Assembly (NCBI RefSeq): GCF_902833085.1 | Contig: NZ_CADFEB010000014.1 | Location: forward strand, 1 to 64,000 | DNA: 64,000 nucleotides | Direction: 5' to 3' | From: Burkholderia ubonensis | Lineage (GTDB): Bacteria > Pseudomonadota > Gammaproteobacteria > Burkholderiales > Burkholderiaceae | In this document: positions 8,579 to 16,917 of the stretch, one piece after another | How positions within the stretch are numbered: the first letter of the stretch is position 1 | Layout of the letters: the number at the start of each line of letters is the position of its first letter | The notes under the pieces: generated by a model | What the model was told of the DNA's origin: nothing | The model's database searches: none | The model's input: only the letters and a program-made list of their open reading frames with translations | Position numbers and translations under genes: made by a program

Positions 8579-8751
8579 GGTGATTCCGCTGGGTAGTGAC
8601 CGGCCCGCGCCTGCATCGTCCGACGCGGGGCCGCGGACGCGCCGCTTTGGTTCGGCATTCTGCTTCATGCGGCACCGGCCCGCAACCGCGCGCGCCGCCG
8701 CCCGGCGGTAGAATGACAGTTTTGCGCCGCACCGTCCCCCGCTCCTCAGCC

Positions 8752-9438
8752 ATGACTCAATTCCGCATCGCTCCCAGCATCCTGTCGGCCGACTTCGCAC
8801 GGCTCGGCGAAGAAGTCCGCAACGTGGTCGCCGCCGGCGCCGACTGGATCCACTTCGACGTGATGGACAACCATTACGTTCCTAACCTGACGATCGGCCC
8901 GCTCGTCTGCGAAGCGATCCGTCCGCACGTGCAGGTGCCGATCGACGTGCACCTGATGGTGCGCCCGGTCGACCGGATCGTGCCCGATTTCGCGAAAGCG
9001 GGCGCGAACCTGATCAGCTTCCACCCGGAAGGCTCCGATCACATCGACCGCACGCTGTCGCTGATCCGCGACCACGGCTGCAAGGCCGGCCTCGTGTTCA
9101 ACCCGGCGACGCCGCTGAACTATCTCGACTACGTGATGGACCGTCTCGACTTCGTGCTGCTGATGTCCGTGAACCCGGGCTTCGGCGGCCAGTCGTTCAT
9201 TCCGGAAACGCTGAACAAGCTGCGCGAGACGCGCGCGCGCATCGACGCCTACACGGAGCGCACCGGCCGCGAGATCCTGCTCGAGGTCGACGGCGGCGTG
9301 AAGGCCGACAACATCGCGGAAATCGCGGCGGCCGGCGCGGATACCTTCGTCGCGGGCTCGGCGATCTTCGGCAAGCCCGACTATCGCAAGGTGATCGACG
9401 AGATGCGCAGCCAGCTCGCGACAGTCACGCGGAGCTGA
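8752..9438 (+). CDS. rpe: ribulose-phosphate 3-epimerase
   Basis: This 228-residue TIM-barrel enzyme interconverts ribulose 5-phosphate and xylulose 5-phosphate in the pentose phosphate and Calvin pathways. Family motifs are present: APSILSADFARLGEEV at the start, WIHFDVMDNHYVPNLTIGP and IDVHLMVRP with metal ligands, and LEVDGGVKADNI near the end. The frame is open further upstream, but MTQFRIAPSIL is the normal start. The gene is followed 4 bp later by gph, the usual pairing. Confidence 0.95.
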   Translation: MTQFRIAPSILSADFARLGEEVRNVVAAGADWIHFDVMDNHYVPNLTIGPLVCEAIRPHVQVPIDVHLMVRPVDRIVPDFAKAGANLISFHPEGSDHIDRTLSLIRDHGCKAGLVFNPATPLNYLDYVMDRLDFVLLMSVNPGFGGQSFIPETLNKLRETRARIDAYTERTGREILLEVDGGVKADNIAEIAAAGADTFVAGSAIFGKPDYRKVIDEMRSQLATVTRS

Positions 9439-9442
9439 CGCC

Positions 9443-10219
9443 GTGAGCGAATCGCCCCTGCCCGAAGCGAAAGCGGCCGCATCTGAGCCGGCCGCGCCTA
9501 AGCCGGCCGCGCCGATCCACTTCGCCGCGCCGCGCATCGACGCGGCGCTGATCGACCTCGACGGCACGATGGTCGATACCGCCGACGATTTCACTGCTGG
9601 CCTGAACGGCATGCTGGCGACGCTCGGTGCGCCGGCGACGTCGCGCGAAGAAGTGATCGGCTACGTCGGCAAGGGCTCCGAGCATCTGATCCAGAGCGTG
9701 CTGAAGCCGCGCTTTTCCGCAGACGAAGCGCATGCGCGCTTCGACGACGCGCTCGCGATCTACCAGGCCGAATACGCGAAGATCAACGGCCGCCACACGC
9801 GCCTCTACCCGGACGTCGCGGCCGGTCTCGACGCGCTGCGCGCCGACGGCATCAAGCTCGCGTGCGTGACCAACAAGCCGCACCGCTTCGCGATCGAACT
9901 GCTCGAGCAATACGGGCTGATCGACCGCTTCGGCATCGTGCTCGGCGGCGACAGCGTGCCGCGCAAGAAGCCCGACCCGCTGCCGATGCTGACCGCGTGC
10001 GATGCGCTCGGCGTCGCGCCGGACGTCGCGGTGGCGATCGGCGACTCGGAAAACGACGCGCTCGCGGGCCGCGCGGCGGGCATGGCGACGCTCACGGTGC
10101 CGTACGGCTACAACCATGGCAAAGCTATACAAACGATAAATTCGGATGGTATAGTCGGCTCGTTGCTGGACGCAGCCTGCGCGATCGCCGCGCACAACGC
10201 CGGCCGGCCAACCGTCTGA
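9443..10219 (+). CDS. gph: phosphoglycolate phosphatase
   Basis: This is a 258-residue haloacid-dehalogenase-superfamily phosphatase of 2-phosphoglycolate. The nucleophile motif is ALIDLDGTMVDT (near 35-46) and the last motif is AIGDSENDALAGRAAG. It begins with GTG and has a 30-residue Ala/Pro-rich N-terminal tail encoded by a short imperfect tandem repeat (EPAAPKPAAP). Near the 3' end it uses three ATA isoleucine codons in a row of AT-rich sequence. These coincide with a candidate promoter for the trp leader. Confidence 0.92.
   Translation: MSESPLPEAKAAASEPAAPKPAAPIHFAAPRIDAALIDLDGTMVDTADDFTAGLNGMLATLGAPATSREEVIGYVGKGSEHLIQSVLKPRFSADEAHARFDDALAIYQAEYAKINGRHTRLYPDVAAGLDALRADGIKLACVTNKPHRFAIELLEQYGLIDRFGIVLGGDSVPRKKPDPLPMLTACDALGVAPDVAVAIGDSENDALAGRAAGMATLTVPYGYNHGKAIQTINSDGIVGSLLDAACAIAAHNAGRPTV
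10126..10155 (+). promoter_or_regulatory. candidate trp operon promoter inside the gph 3' end
   Basis: TATAGT at 10150-10155 lies in an AT-rich patch of about 35 bp, unlike its surroundings. It is 83 bp upstream of the trp leader peptide start. At 17 bp spacing the -35 position reads ATACAA, a poor match. Position and composition are the main support. Confidence 0.4.
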
Positions 10220-10237
10220 TCTAATTCTTCCATCCGC

Positions 10238-10312
10238 ATGTTTCTGAACAAAAAACGGAGTCTGAGCAGCATCGACCGGGGAGCCTGGCCCTGGCGTCGC
10301 TGGTCGCGCTAA
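10238..10312 (+). CDS. trpL: trp operon leader peptide (24 residues)
   Basis: The ATG at 10238 opens a 24-codon frame ending in TAA at 10312. Its last third reads GAWPWRRWSR, giving three tryptophans at positions 17, 19 and 22. The Arg-rich Trp region sits just before a terminator-type hairpin and upstream of trpE, the classical arrangement for ribosome-mediated attenuation. Stalling at Trp codons under tryptophan limitation would prevent terminator formation. No clear Shine-Dalgarno sequence is seen. Confidence 0.85.
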   Translation: MFLNKKRSLSSIDRGAWPWRRWSR

Positions 10313-10358
10313 CCTCTTCGATGAGGTGCGCTGAAGCACGTCTTCAGCGCCGTTTTTT
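10312..10358 (+). terminator. trp attenuator
   Basis: A perfect 9-bp stem (10328-10336 with 10342-10350), 5-nt loop and a run of six T's form an intrinsic terminator 223 bp before trpE. Just upstream a second short hairpin (10312-10316 with 10323-10327) abuts it and may be the pause or competing structure. Exact alternative pairings need an RNA folding calculation. Confidence 0.8.
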
Positions 10359-10580
10359 GTCTCGCTGCGCATCCGCGCGCCGATCGCCGCACCACCTCGA
10401 GTCCTACCGCACCCGAACGCTTGCGTTCAGGGACGGTCGCAGGCTGGCGACGCTCGCGCTCCGGAGCCCGCCCGCCGGCACCAGGCACACCACGATCGAC
10501 CGCCGTGTCGCCGACAGCAGCCGCGCAGCATCACGTGATCCCCGGCGCATCCCGCCGCTCGTCCAGAACAGGACCGGAAC
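10359..10580 (+). other. trpE leader, no gene seen
   Basis: The 222 bp between the attenuator and trpE contain no convincing gene. The last bases before the trpE ATG (ggaccggaac) supply a ribosome binding site. Confidence 0.5.
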
Positions 10581-12074
10581 ATGACCGAACTCGAATTCCA
10601 ATCGCTCGCGAACGAAGGCTACAACCGCATTCCGCTGATCGCGGAAGCCCTGGCCGATCTCGAAACGCCGCTGTCCCTCTACCTGAAGCTGGCACAGCCC
10701 GAACGCACCGGCGCCAACTCGTTCCTGCTCGAATCGGTGGTCGGCGGCGAACGCTTCGGCCGCTACTCGTTCATCGGCCTGCCGGCCCGCACGCTCGTGC
10801 GTGCTCGCGCCGGCATCTGCGAAGTGGTGCGCGACGGCCAGGTCGTCGAGACGCACGACGGCGATCCGTTCGAATTCATCGCCGCGTTCCAGGCACGCTT
10901 CAAGGTGGCGCAGCGTCCGGGCCTGCCCCGCTTCTGCGGCGGCCTCGCCGGCTACTTCGGCTACGACGCGGTGCGCTACATCGAGAAGAAGCTCGCGCAC
11001 ACCGCGCCGCGCGACGATCTCGGCCTGCCCGACATCCAGTTGCTGCTGACGGAGGAAGTCGCGGTCATCGACAACCTGGCCGGCAAGCTGTACCTGATCA
11101 TCTACGCCGATCCGGGCCAGCCCGAGGCGTACGCGAAGGCGAAGCAGCGCCTGCGCGAACTGAAGCAGCGGCTGCGCACGACCGTGCAGCCGCCCGTCAC
11201 GTCGGCGAGCGTGCGCACCGAGACGTTCCGCGAGTTCAAGAAGGAAGACTATCTGTCCGCCGTGCGCCAGGCGAAGGAATACATCGCGGCCGGCGAGCTG
11301 ATGCAGATCCAGGTCGGCCAGCGCCTGACGAAGCCGTATCGCGACAACCCGCTGTCGCTGTACCGCGCGCTGCGCTCGCTGAATCCGTCGCCGTACATGT
11401 ATTACTACAACTTCGGCGATTTCCACGTGGTCGGCGCGTCGCCGGAAATCCTCGTGCGCCAGGAGAAGCGCGGCGACGACCAGATCGTCACGATCCGCCC
11501 GCTCGCCGGCACGCGGCCGCGCGGCAACACGCCGGAACGCGACGCGGAACTCGCGACCGAACTGCTCAACGATCCGAAGGAGATCGCCGAGCATGTGATG
11601 CTGATCGACCTCGCGCGCAACGACGTGGGCCGCATCGCGGAAATCGGCTCGGTGCAGGTGACCGACAAGATGGTGATCGAGAAATACTCGCACGTGCAGC
11701 ACATCGTCAGCTCGGTCGAAGGCAAGCTGAAGCCCGGCATGACGAACTACGACGTGCTGCGCGCGACGTTCCCGGCCGGCACGCTGTCGGGCGCGCCGAA
11801 GGTGCGCGCGATGGAGCTGATCGACGAGCTCGAGCCGGTCAAGCGCGGGCTGTACGGCGGCGCCGTGGGCTACCTGTCGTTCTCGGGCGAGATGGATCTC
11901 GCGATCGCGATCCGCACCGGCCTGATCCACAACGGCAACCTGTACGTGCAAGCGGCGGCCGGCGTCGTCGCGGATTCGGTGCCCGAATCCGAATGGCAAG
12001 AGACCGAGAACAAGGCGCGCGCGGTGCTGCGTGCGGCCGAGCAGGTCCAAGACGGCCTCGACAGCGACTTCTGA
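10581..12074 (+). CDS. trpE: anthranilate synthase component I
   Basis: This 497-residue chorismate-utilising enzyme, with TrpG, makes anthranilate from chorismate and glutamine. The N-terminal feedback site carries the LLES motif (SFLLESVVGGERFGRYSF). The C-terminal catalytic domain shows TIRPLAGTRPRG, LIDLARNDVGR and TFPAGTLSGAPKVRAMELI. It is the first structural gene after the attenuator and is followed 13 bp later by trpG. Confidence 0.97.
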   Translation: MTELEFQSLANEGYNRIPLIAEALADLETPLSLYLKLAQPERTGANSFLLESVVGGERFGRYSFIGLPARTLVRARAGICEVVRDGQVVETHDGDPFEFIAAFQARFKVAQRPGLPRFCGGLAGYFGYDAVRYIEKKLAHTAPRDDLGLPDIQLLLTEEVAVIDNLAGKLYLIIYADPGQPEAYAKAKQRLRELKQRLRTTVQPPVTSASVRTETFREFKKEDYLSAVRQAKEYIAAGELMQIQVGQRLTKPYRDNPLSLYRALRSLNPSPYMYYYNFGDFHVVGASPEILVRQEKRGDDQIVTIRPLAGTRPRGNTPERDAELATELLNDPKEIAEHVMLIDLARNDVGRIAEIGSVQVTDKMVIEKYSHVQHIVSSVEGKLKPGMTNYDVLRATFPAGTLSGAPKVRAMELIDELEPVKRGLYGGAVGYLSFSGEMDLAIAIRTGLIHNGNLYVQAAAGVVADSVPESEWQETENKARAVLRAAEQVQDGLDSDF

Positions 12075-12087
12075 CCGGAGACTGACC

Positions 12088-12678
<591 letters not shown>

Positions 12679-12691
12679 CCGGAGCCTCACG

Positions 12692-13723
12692 ATGACGATC
12701 ACCCCACAGGAGGCGCTGCAGCGCACGATCGAGCACCGCGAGATCTTCCACGACGAGATGCTGCACCTGATGCGGCTCATCATGCGCGGCGACATGTCGC
12801 CGGTGATGGCCGCCGCGATCATCACGGGCCTGCGCGTAAAGAAGGAAACGATCGGCGAAATCACCGCCGCCGCGACCGTGATGCGCGAATTCGCGAACCA
12901 CGTGCAGGTGGCGGACAACTCGAATTTCGTCGACATCGTCGGCACCGGCGGCGACGGCTCGCACACGTTCAACATCTCGACCGCGACGATGTTCGTCACG
13001 GCCGCGGCCGGCGCGAAGGTCGCGAAGCACGGCAACCGCGGCGTGTCGAGCAAGTCCGGCAGCGCCGACGTGCTCGAGGCGCTCGGCGTCAACATCGACC
13101 TGCAGCCGGACCAGGTGGCCGCGTCGATCGCCGAGACCGGGATGGGCTTCATGTTCGCGCCGAACCACCATCCGGCGATGAAGAACATCGCGGCCGTGCG
13201 CCGCGAGCTCGGCGTGCGGACGATCTTCAACATCCTCGGCCCGCTGACCAATCCGGCCGGCGCGCCGAACCAGCTGATGGGCGTGTTCCACCCGGACCTC
13301 GTCGGCATCCAGGTGCGCGTGATGCAGCGCCTCGGCGCGCAGCACGTGCTCGTCGTGTACGGCAAGGACGGGATGGACGAAGTGTCGCTCGGCGCCGCGA
13401 CGCTCGTCGGCGAGCTGCGCGACGGCGAGGTGCACGAGTACGAGATCCATCCGGAGGACTTCGGCCTGCAGATGGTGTCGAACCGCTCGCTGAAGGTGGA
13501 AAATGCCGACGAATCGCGCGTGATGCTGCTCGGCGCGCTCGACAACCAGCCAGGCGTCGCGCGCGAGATCGTCACGCTGAATGCGGGCACCGCGCTGTAT
13601 GCGGCGAACGTCGCCGCGTCGATCGCCGACGGCATCCAGCTCGCCCGCGAGGCAATCGCGAGCGGCAAGGCACGCGCGAAGGTCGACGAGCTGGTGCGCT
13701 TCACGCAGCAGTTCAAGCGCTGA
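12692..13723 (+). CDS. trpD: anthranilate phosphoribosyltransferase
   Basis: This 343-residue enzyme transfers the phosphoribosyl group of PRPP to anthranilate. The PRPP-binding motif VGTGGDGSHTFNIST (about 88-102) and the KHGNRGVSSKSGSADVLEALG segment are intact. It sits 13 bp after trpG as a separate protein rather than as a TrpGD fusion. Confidence 0.97.
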   Translation: MTITPQEALQRTIEHREIFHDEMLHLMRLIMRGDMSPVMAAAIITGLRVKKETIGEITAAATVMREFANHVQVADNSNFVDIVGTGGDGSHTFNISTATMFVTAAAGAKVAKHGNRGVSSKSGSADVLEALGVNIDLQPDQVAASIAETGMGFMFAPNHHPAMKNIAAVRRELGVRTIFNILGPLTNPAGAPNQLMGVFHPDLVGIQVRVMQRLGAQHVLVVYGKDGMDEVSLGAATLVGELRDGEVHEYEIHPEDFGLQMVSNRSLKVENADESRVMLLGALDNQPGVAREIVTLNAGTALYAANVAASIADGIQLAREAIASGKARAKVDELVRFTQQFKR

Positions 13724-13760
13724 TCCGCCCTTTCGAACCCGAATCAAGCACGAGACTCCC

Positions 13761-14546
13761 ATGAGCGACATCCTCGAACGAATCATTGCCGTCAAGCGCG
13801 AAGAAATCGCGGCGGCCATGCGCAGCACACCGCTCGAAGCGCTGAAGCTGGACGCGTCCGCGCGCGACCTGCGCGACTTCGTCGGCGCGCTGCGCGCGAA
13901 GCATGCGGCCGGCCAGCCCGCCGTGATCGCCGAAATCAAGAAGGCCAGCCCGTCGAAGGGCGTGCTGCGCGAGCACTTCGTGCCGGCCGACATCGCGCGG
14001 TCGTACGCGACGCACGGCGCCGCCTGCCTGTCGGTACTGACCGACGAGCAGTTCTTCCAGGGCGGCGTCCGCTATCTGGAGGAAGCGCGCGCGGCCTGCA
14101 CGCTGCCGGTGCTGCGCAAGGACTTCATCGTCGACGCATACCAGATCCTCGAAGCGCGCGCGATGGGCGCCGACGCGATCCTGCTGATCGCCGCCGCGCT
14201 CGACACGCCGCTGATGCAGGACCTGGAGGCGTACGCGCACTCGCTCGGTCTCGCGGTGCTGGTCGAAGTGCACGACCGCGACGAAATGGAGCAGGCGCTG
14301 ACGCTCAAGACGCCGCTCGTCGGCATCAACAACCGCAACCTGCGCACGTTCGAAACGTCGGTCCGGACCACGCTCGACATGCTCGACATGATCCCGCCGG
14401 ACCGGATCGTCGTGACCGAGTCGGGCATCCTGTCGCGCATCGACGTCGATACGATGCGCGCGGCGAACGTGAACACGTTCCTCGTCGGCGAGGCGTTCAT
14501 GCGCGCCGAGCAACCGGGCGAAGAGCTCGCACGGATGTTCTTCTGA
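13761..14546 (+). CDS. trpC: indole-3-glycerol phosphate synthase
   Basis: This 261-residue TIM-barrel enzyme closes the indole ring from CdRP. PAVIAEIKKASPSKG near the start, LRKDFIVDAYQI, VGINNRNLRTF and VTESGI give the phosphate and substrate sites. It is monofunctional, so phosphoribosylanthranilate isomerase (trpF) must be elsewhere, probably with trpBA. The start MSDILERIIAVKREE lies 37 bp after trpD. Its stop overlaps the next gene (TGATG). Confidence 0.96.
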   Translation: MSDILERIIAVKREEIAAAMRSTPLEALKLDASARDLRDFVGALRAKHAAGQPAVIAEIKKASPSKGVLREHFVPADIARSYATHGAACLSVLTDEQFFQGGVRYLEEARAACTLPVLRKDFIVDAYQILEARAMGADAILLIAAALDTPLMQDLEAYAHSLGLAVLVEVHDRDEMEQALTLKTPLVGINNRNLRTFETSVRTTLDMLDMIPPDRIVVTESGILSRIDVDTMRAANVNTFLVGEAFMRAEQPGEELARMFF

Positions 14547-15172
14547 TGGCGATCGAAAAGGAAATCAAGCTCGCGCTGCCGGCCGGACAGGCCGCGGCCG
14601 CGCAGCAGTTCTGCGCGACGCTGACCGGCGAGCCCGGCCGCGAGATCGCGCTCGTGAACGTCTACTACGACACGCCGGATCTCGCGCTCGCCCGCTCGAA
14701 GAGCGCGGTGCGCGTGCGCCGCACGCCGCACGGCTGGCTGCAGACGTTCAAGACGGTCGGCACCGCGGAAGGCGGGCTGCATCGGCGTCACGAATGGGAA
14801 CTGCCGGTGGCCGGCGACGCGCTCGAGATCGACGCGCTCGTCGCCGCGTGCGACGTGGCTGAAGCCGCCGACGCACTGCGCAGCGCGGCGCCCGCGCTGC
14901 GCGCGCTGTTCCGCACCGATTTCACGCGCACGCTGTGGCGCATCGCGATCGGCGGCGCGACCGTCGAAGCGGCGGTGGATCTCGGCGAGATCGTCGTTCA
15001 GACCGAAAGCGAAACGCGCCGCGAACCGATCAGCGAAATCGAACTCGAACTGATCGACGGCCCGGAGTCGGCGCTCGCAACGCTCGCCGCCGAGTTGCAG
15101 CAGGTGCTGCCCGGCCTCGCCCCCGAAAACATCAGCAAGGCGCAGCGCGGCTACCGGCTGCGCGCGCAATAA
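14546..15172 (+). CDS. CYTH-domain protein (triphosphate tunnel metalloenzyme)
   Basis: This is a 208-residue protein that opens with the CYTH signature ExExK (IEKEIKLALP). It has further basic and acidic strand motifs (VYYDTPDLAL, AVRVRRTPHGW, LQTFKT, EWELPV). The family folds as a tunnel that binds triphosphates and metal, and inorganic triphosphatase is the likely activity. It is translationally coupled to trpC by a TGATG overlap, although no role in tryptophan synthesis is expected. The CHAD domain found fused in some homologues is absent. Confidence 0.8.
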   Translation: MAIEKEIKLALPAGQAAAAQQFCATLTGEPGREIALVNVYYDTPDLALARSKSAVRVRRTPHGWLQTFKTVGTAEGGLHRRHEWELPVAGDALEIDALVAACDVAEAADALRSAAPALRALFRTDFTRTLWRIAIGGATVEAAVDLGEIVVQTESETRREPISEIELELIDGPESALATLAAELQQVLPGLAPENISKAQRGYRLRAQ

Positions 15173-15178
15173 TCACGC

Positions 15179-16054
15179 ATGGCAACCCGCAAGACTTCCC
15201 GCGCGCCGCAGCAGGCGTCGCTGTTCGACGATCTCGTCACCGATACACCCGCCGGCTCCCCGTCACCCACGGCCGCCGCCCCCGCAGCTCCGGCGCCCGC
15301 CTCCTCGGCCGCGCCTGCCGCGACGCCGGGCGACATCCAGCATCTCGCCGCCCAATTCGATGCGCTGCCCGACACGTGGCGCGCGGTCCTCGCGCCGTTC
15401 GTCGCCAGCGACGCCTATGGCCCGCTGTGCCGCTTCGTCGACAGCGAACGCGCCGCCGGCAAGACCGTCTATCCGACCGACGTATTCCGCGCGCTGCGGC
15501 TCACGAGCCCGGACGACGTGAAAGTCGTGATCCTCGGCCAGGACCCGTATCACGGCGACGACCGCGGCACGCCGCAGGCGCACGGCCTCGCGTTCTCGGT
15601 GCCGCCGGCAGTCAAGCCGCCGCCGTCGCTGCGCAACATCTTCAAGGAAATCGCCGCGAACTTCGGCCACGACACGCCGCGTCACGGTTGTCTCGACTCA
15701 TGGGCGCGCCAGGGCGTGCTGCTGCTCAACACCGTGCTGACGGTCGAGCGCGGCGCGGCAGCCAGCCACGCGAAGCGCGGCTGGGAGCAATGCACGGACA
15801 CGCTGATCCACGAGCTGGCGAACCGCCATCGCGGGCTGGTGTTCATGCTGTGGGGCGCGCACGCGCAAGCCAAGCGCGCGCTGTTCGACGCCAACGCGCA
15901 CTGCGTGCTCGAGGCGCCGCATCCGTCGCCGCTGTCCGCGCATCGCGGCTTCCTCGGCTGCCGCCATTTCGCGCTCGCGAACGATTACCTCGCGGCGCAC
16001 GATCGCGCGCCGATCGACTGGCGCCTGCCGGACGAGGCCGAGACGTTCGCGTAA
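15179..16054 (+). CDS. ung: uracil-DNA glycosylase
   Basis: This 291-residue family-1 UDG removes uracil from DNA. The catalytic water-activating loop VVILGQDPYHG and the intercalation loop HPSPLSAHRGF are intact. A 60-residue Pro/Ala/Ser-rich N-terminal extension precedes the catalytic domain; it also contains QASLFDDL, a possible sliding-clamp-binding motif. The start is 6 bp after the CYTH gene, so the gene may be co-transcribed with the trp operon. Confidence 0.95.
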   Translation: MATRKTSRAPQQASLFDDLVTDTPAGSPSPTAAAPAAPAPASSAAPAATPGDIQHLAAQFDALPDTWRAVLAPFVASDAYGPLCRFVDSERAAGKTVYPTDVFRALRLTSPDDVKVVILGQDPYHGDDRGTPQAHGLAFSVPPAVKPPPSLRNIFKEIAANFGHDTPRHGCLDSWARQGVLLLNTVLTVERGAAASHAKRGWEQCTDTLIHELANRHRGLVFMLWGAHAQAKRALFDANAHCVLEAPHPSPLSAHRGFLGCRHFALANDYLAAHDRAPIDWRLPDEAETFA

Positions 16055-16090
16055 TGCCGCCGCGCTTCCGGTTGTTGCCGGCCCCCATGC

Positions 16091-16126
16091 AAAAACGCCG
16101 CGCACCTTCCGGTGCGCAGCGTTTTT
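16091..16126. terminator. terminator between ung and azoR
   Basis: A 16-bp stem with one mismatch (16091-16106 with 16111-16126) has a tetraloop and A/T-run flanks. It lies between the converging ung and azoR genes. Confidence 0.88.
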
Positions 16127-16161
16127 GTTTGCCTTGGCTGACGGACGCGCCGCCACCGGCC

Positions 16162-16758
16162 TTACACGGCGGCGATCGCTTCGCGTGCGCTGGCGAGCGC
16201 CGCACCTTGCGCATCCGGCCCCAGGTTCAGGCCTTCCGCATGAATGAAGTTCACGTCGGTCATGCCCACGAAGCCGAGGAACGTGCGCAGGAACGGGGTC
16301 TGGCTGTCGTTCGGCGTACCGAGGTACTTGCCGCCGCGCGCCGTCACCACGTGCACCTTCTTGCCCTTGATCAGGCCTTCCGGGCCGTTCTCGGTGTAGC
16401 GGAACGTGACGCCGGCGCGTGCGATCCAGTCGAAGTACGTCTTCAGTTGCGACGAGACGCCGAAGTTGTACATCGGCGCGCCGATCACGATGACGTCCGC
16501 GGCTTGCAGCTCGGCGATCAGCGCATCGCTCTTCGCGACGATCGCATTCTGTTCCGCGCTGCGCTGGTCGGCCGGCGTGAAGAACGCGCCGAGCACCGAT
16601 TCGTCGAGATGCGGCAGCGCATCGGCCAGCAGATCACGGACCACGACCTTCGCGCCGGGGTTCGATTGTTGCAGCTTTGCCGTCAGCTCATTGGCCAGCA
16701 GCGTGGACTGCGCGCCTTGCGTACGCGCCGCGGAATTGATTTGCAGAATGGTCGTCAT
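16162..16758 (-). CDS. azoR: FMN-dependent NADH-azoreductase / quinone reductase
   Basis: This 198-residue flavodoxin-fold protein of the AzoR family reduces azo dyes and quinones using NADH. The FMN phosphate site near the N-terminus (INSAARTQGAQSTLLANEL) and the family segments IGAPMYNFGVSSQLKTYFDW and VVTARGGKY are seen. Length is typical. It is a single-gene unit. Confidence 0.9.
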   Translation of the reverse strand: MTTILQINSAARTQGAQSTLLANELTAKLQQSNPGAKVVVRDLLADALPHLDESVLGAFFTPADQRSAEQNAIVAKSDALIAELQAADVIVIGAPMYNFGVSSQLKTYFDWIARAGVTFRYTENGPEGLIKGKKVHVVTARGGKYLGTPNDSQTPFLRTFLGFVGMTDVNFIHAEGLNLGPDAQGAALASAREAIAAV

Positions 16759-16917
16759 GTCGGGCTCCAGTTGGTTTGCGCTTGTTCAGCGCGAGTGACG
16801 CCATTGTGCTCGGCGCCCCCATCCCGAAAAAGCAGGCTCAAGGCGACGGATTGTTGCAGCAGCAGAACAATGCCTGATCGATCCCTCATTGCACCCTGAT
16901 TGCTGGAGCCCGCCCGC

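Noticed and set aside
6122..8596. 824-codon plus-strand open frame through paaK, mltA and apaG
   Set aside because: It crosses a strong terminator and several real genes in other frames and its protein is Arg-rich with no family features.
16841..16880. TTGTT-N10-AACAA inverted repeat upstream of azoR
   Set aside because: Five-base arms in a CAG-repeat context are likely chance; no regulator gene is next to it.
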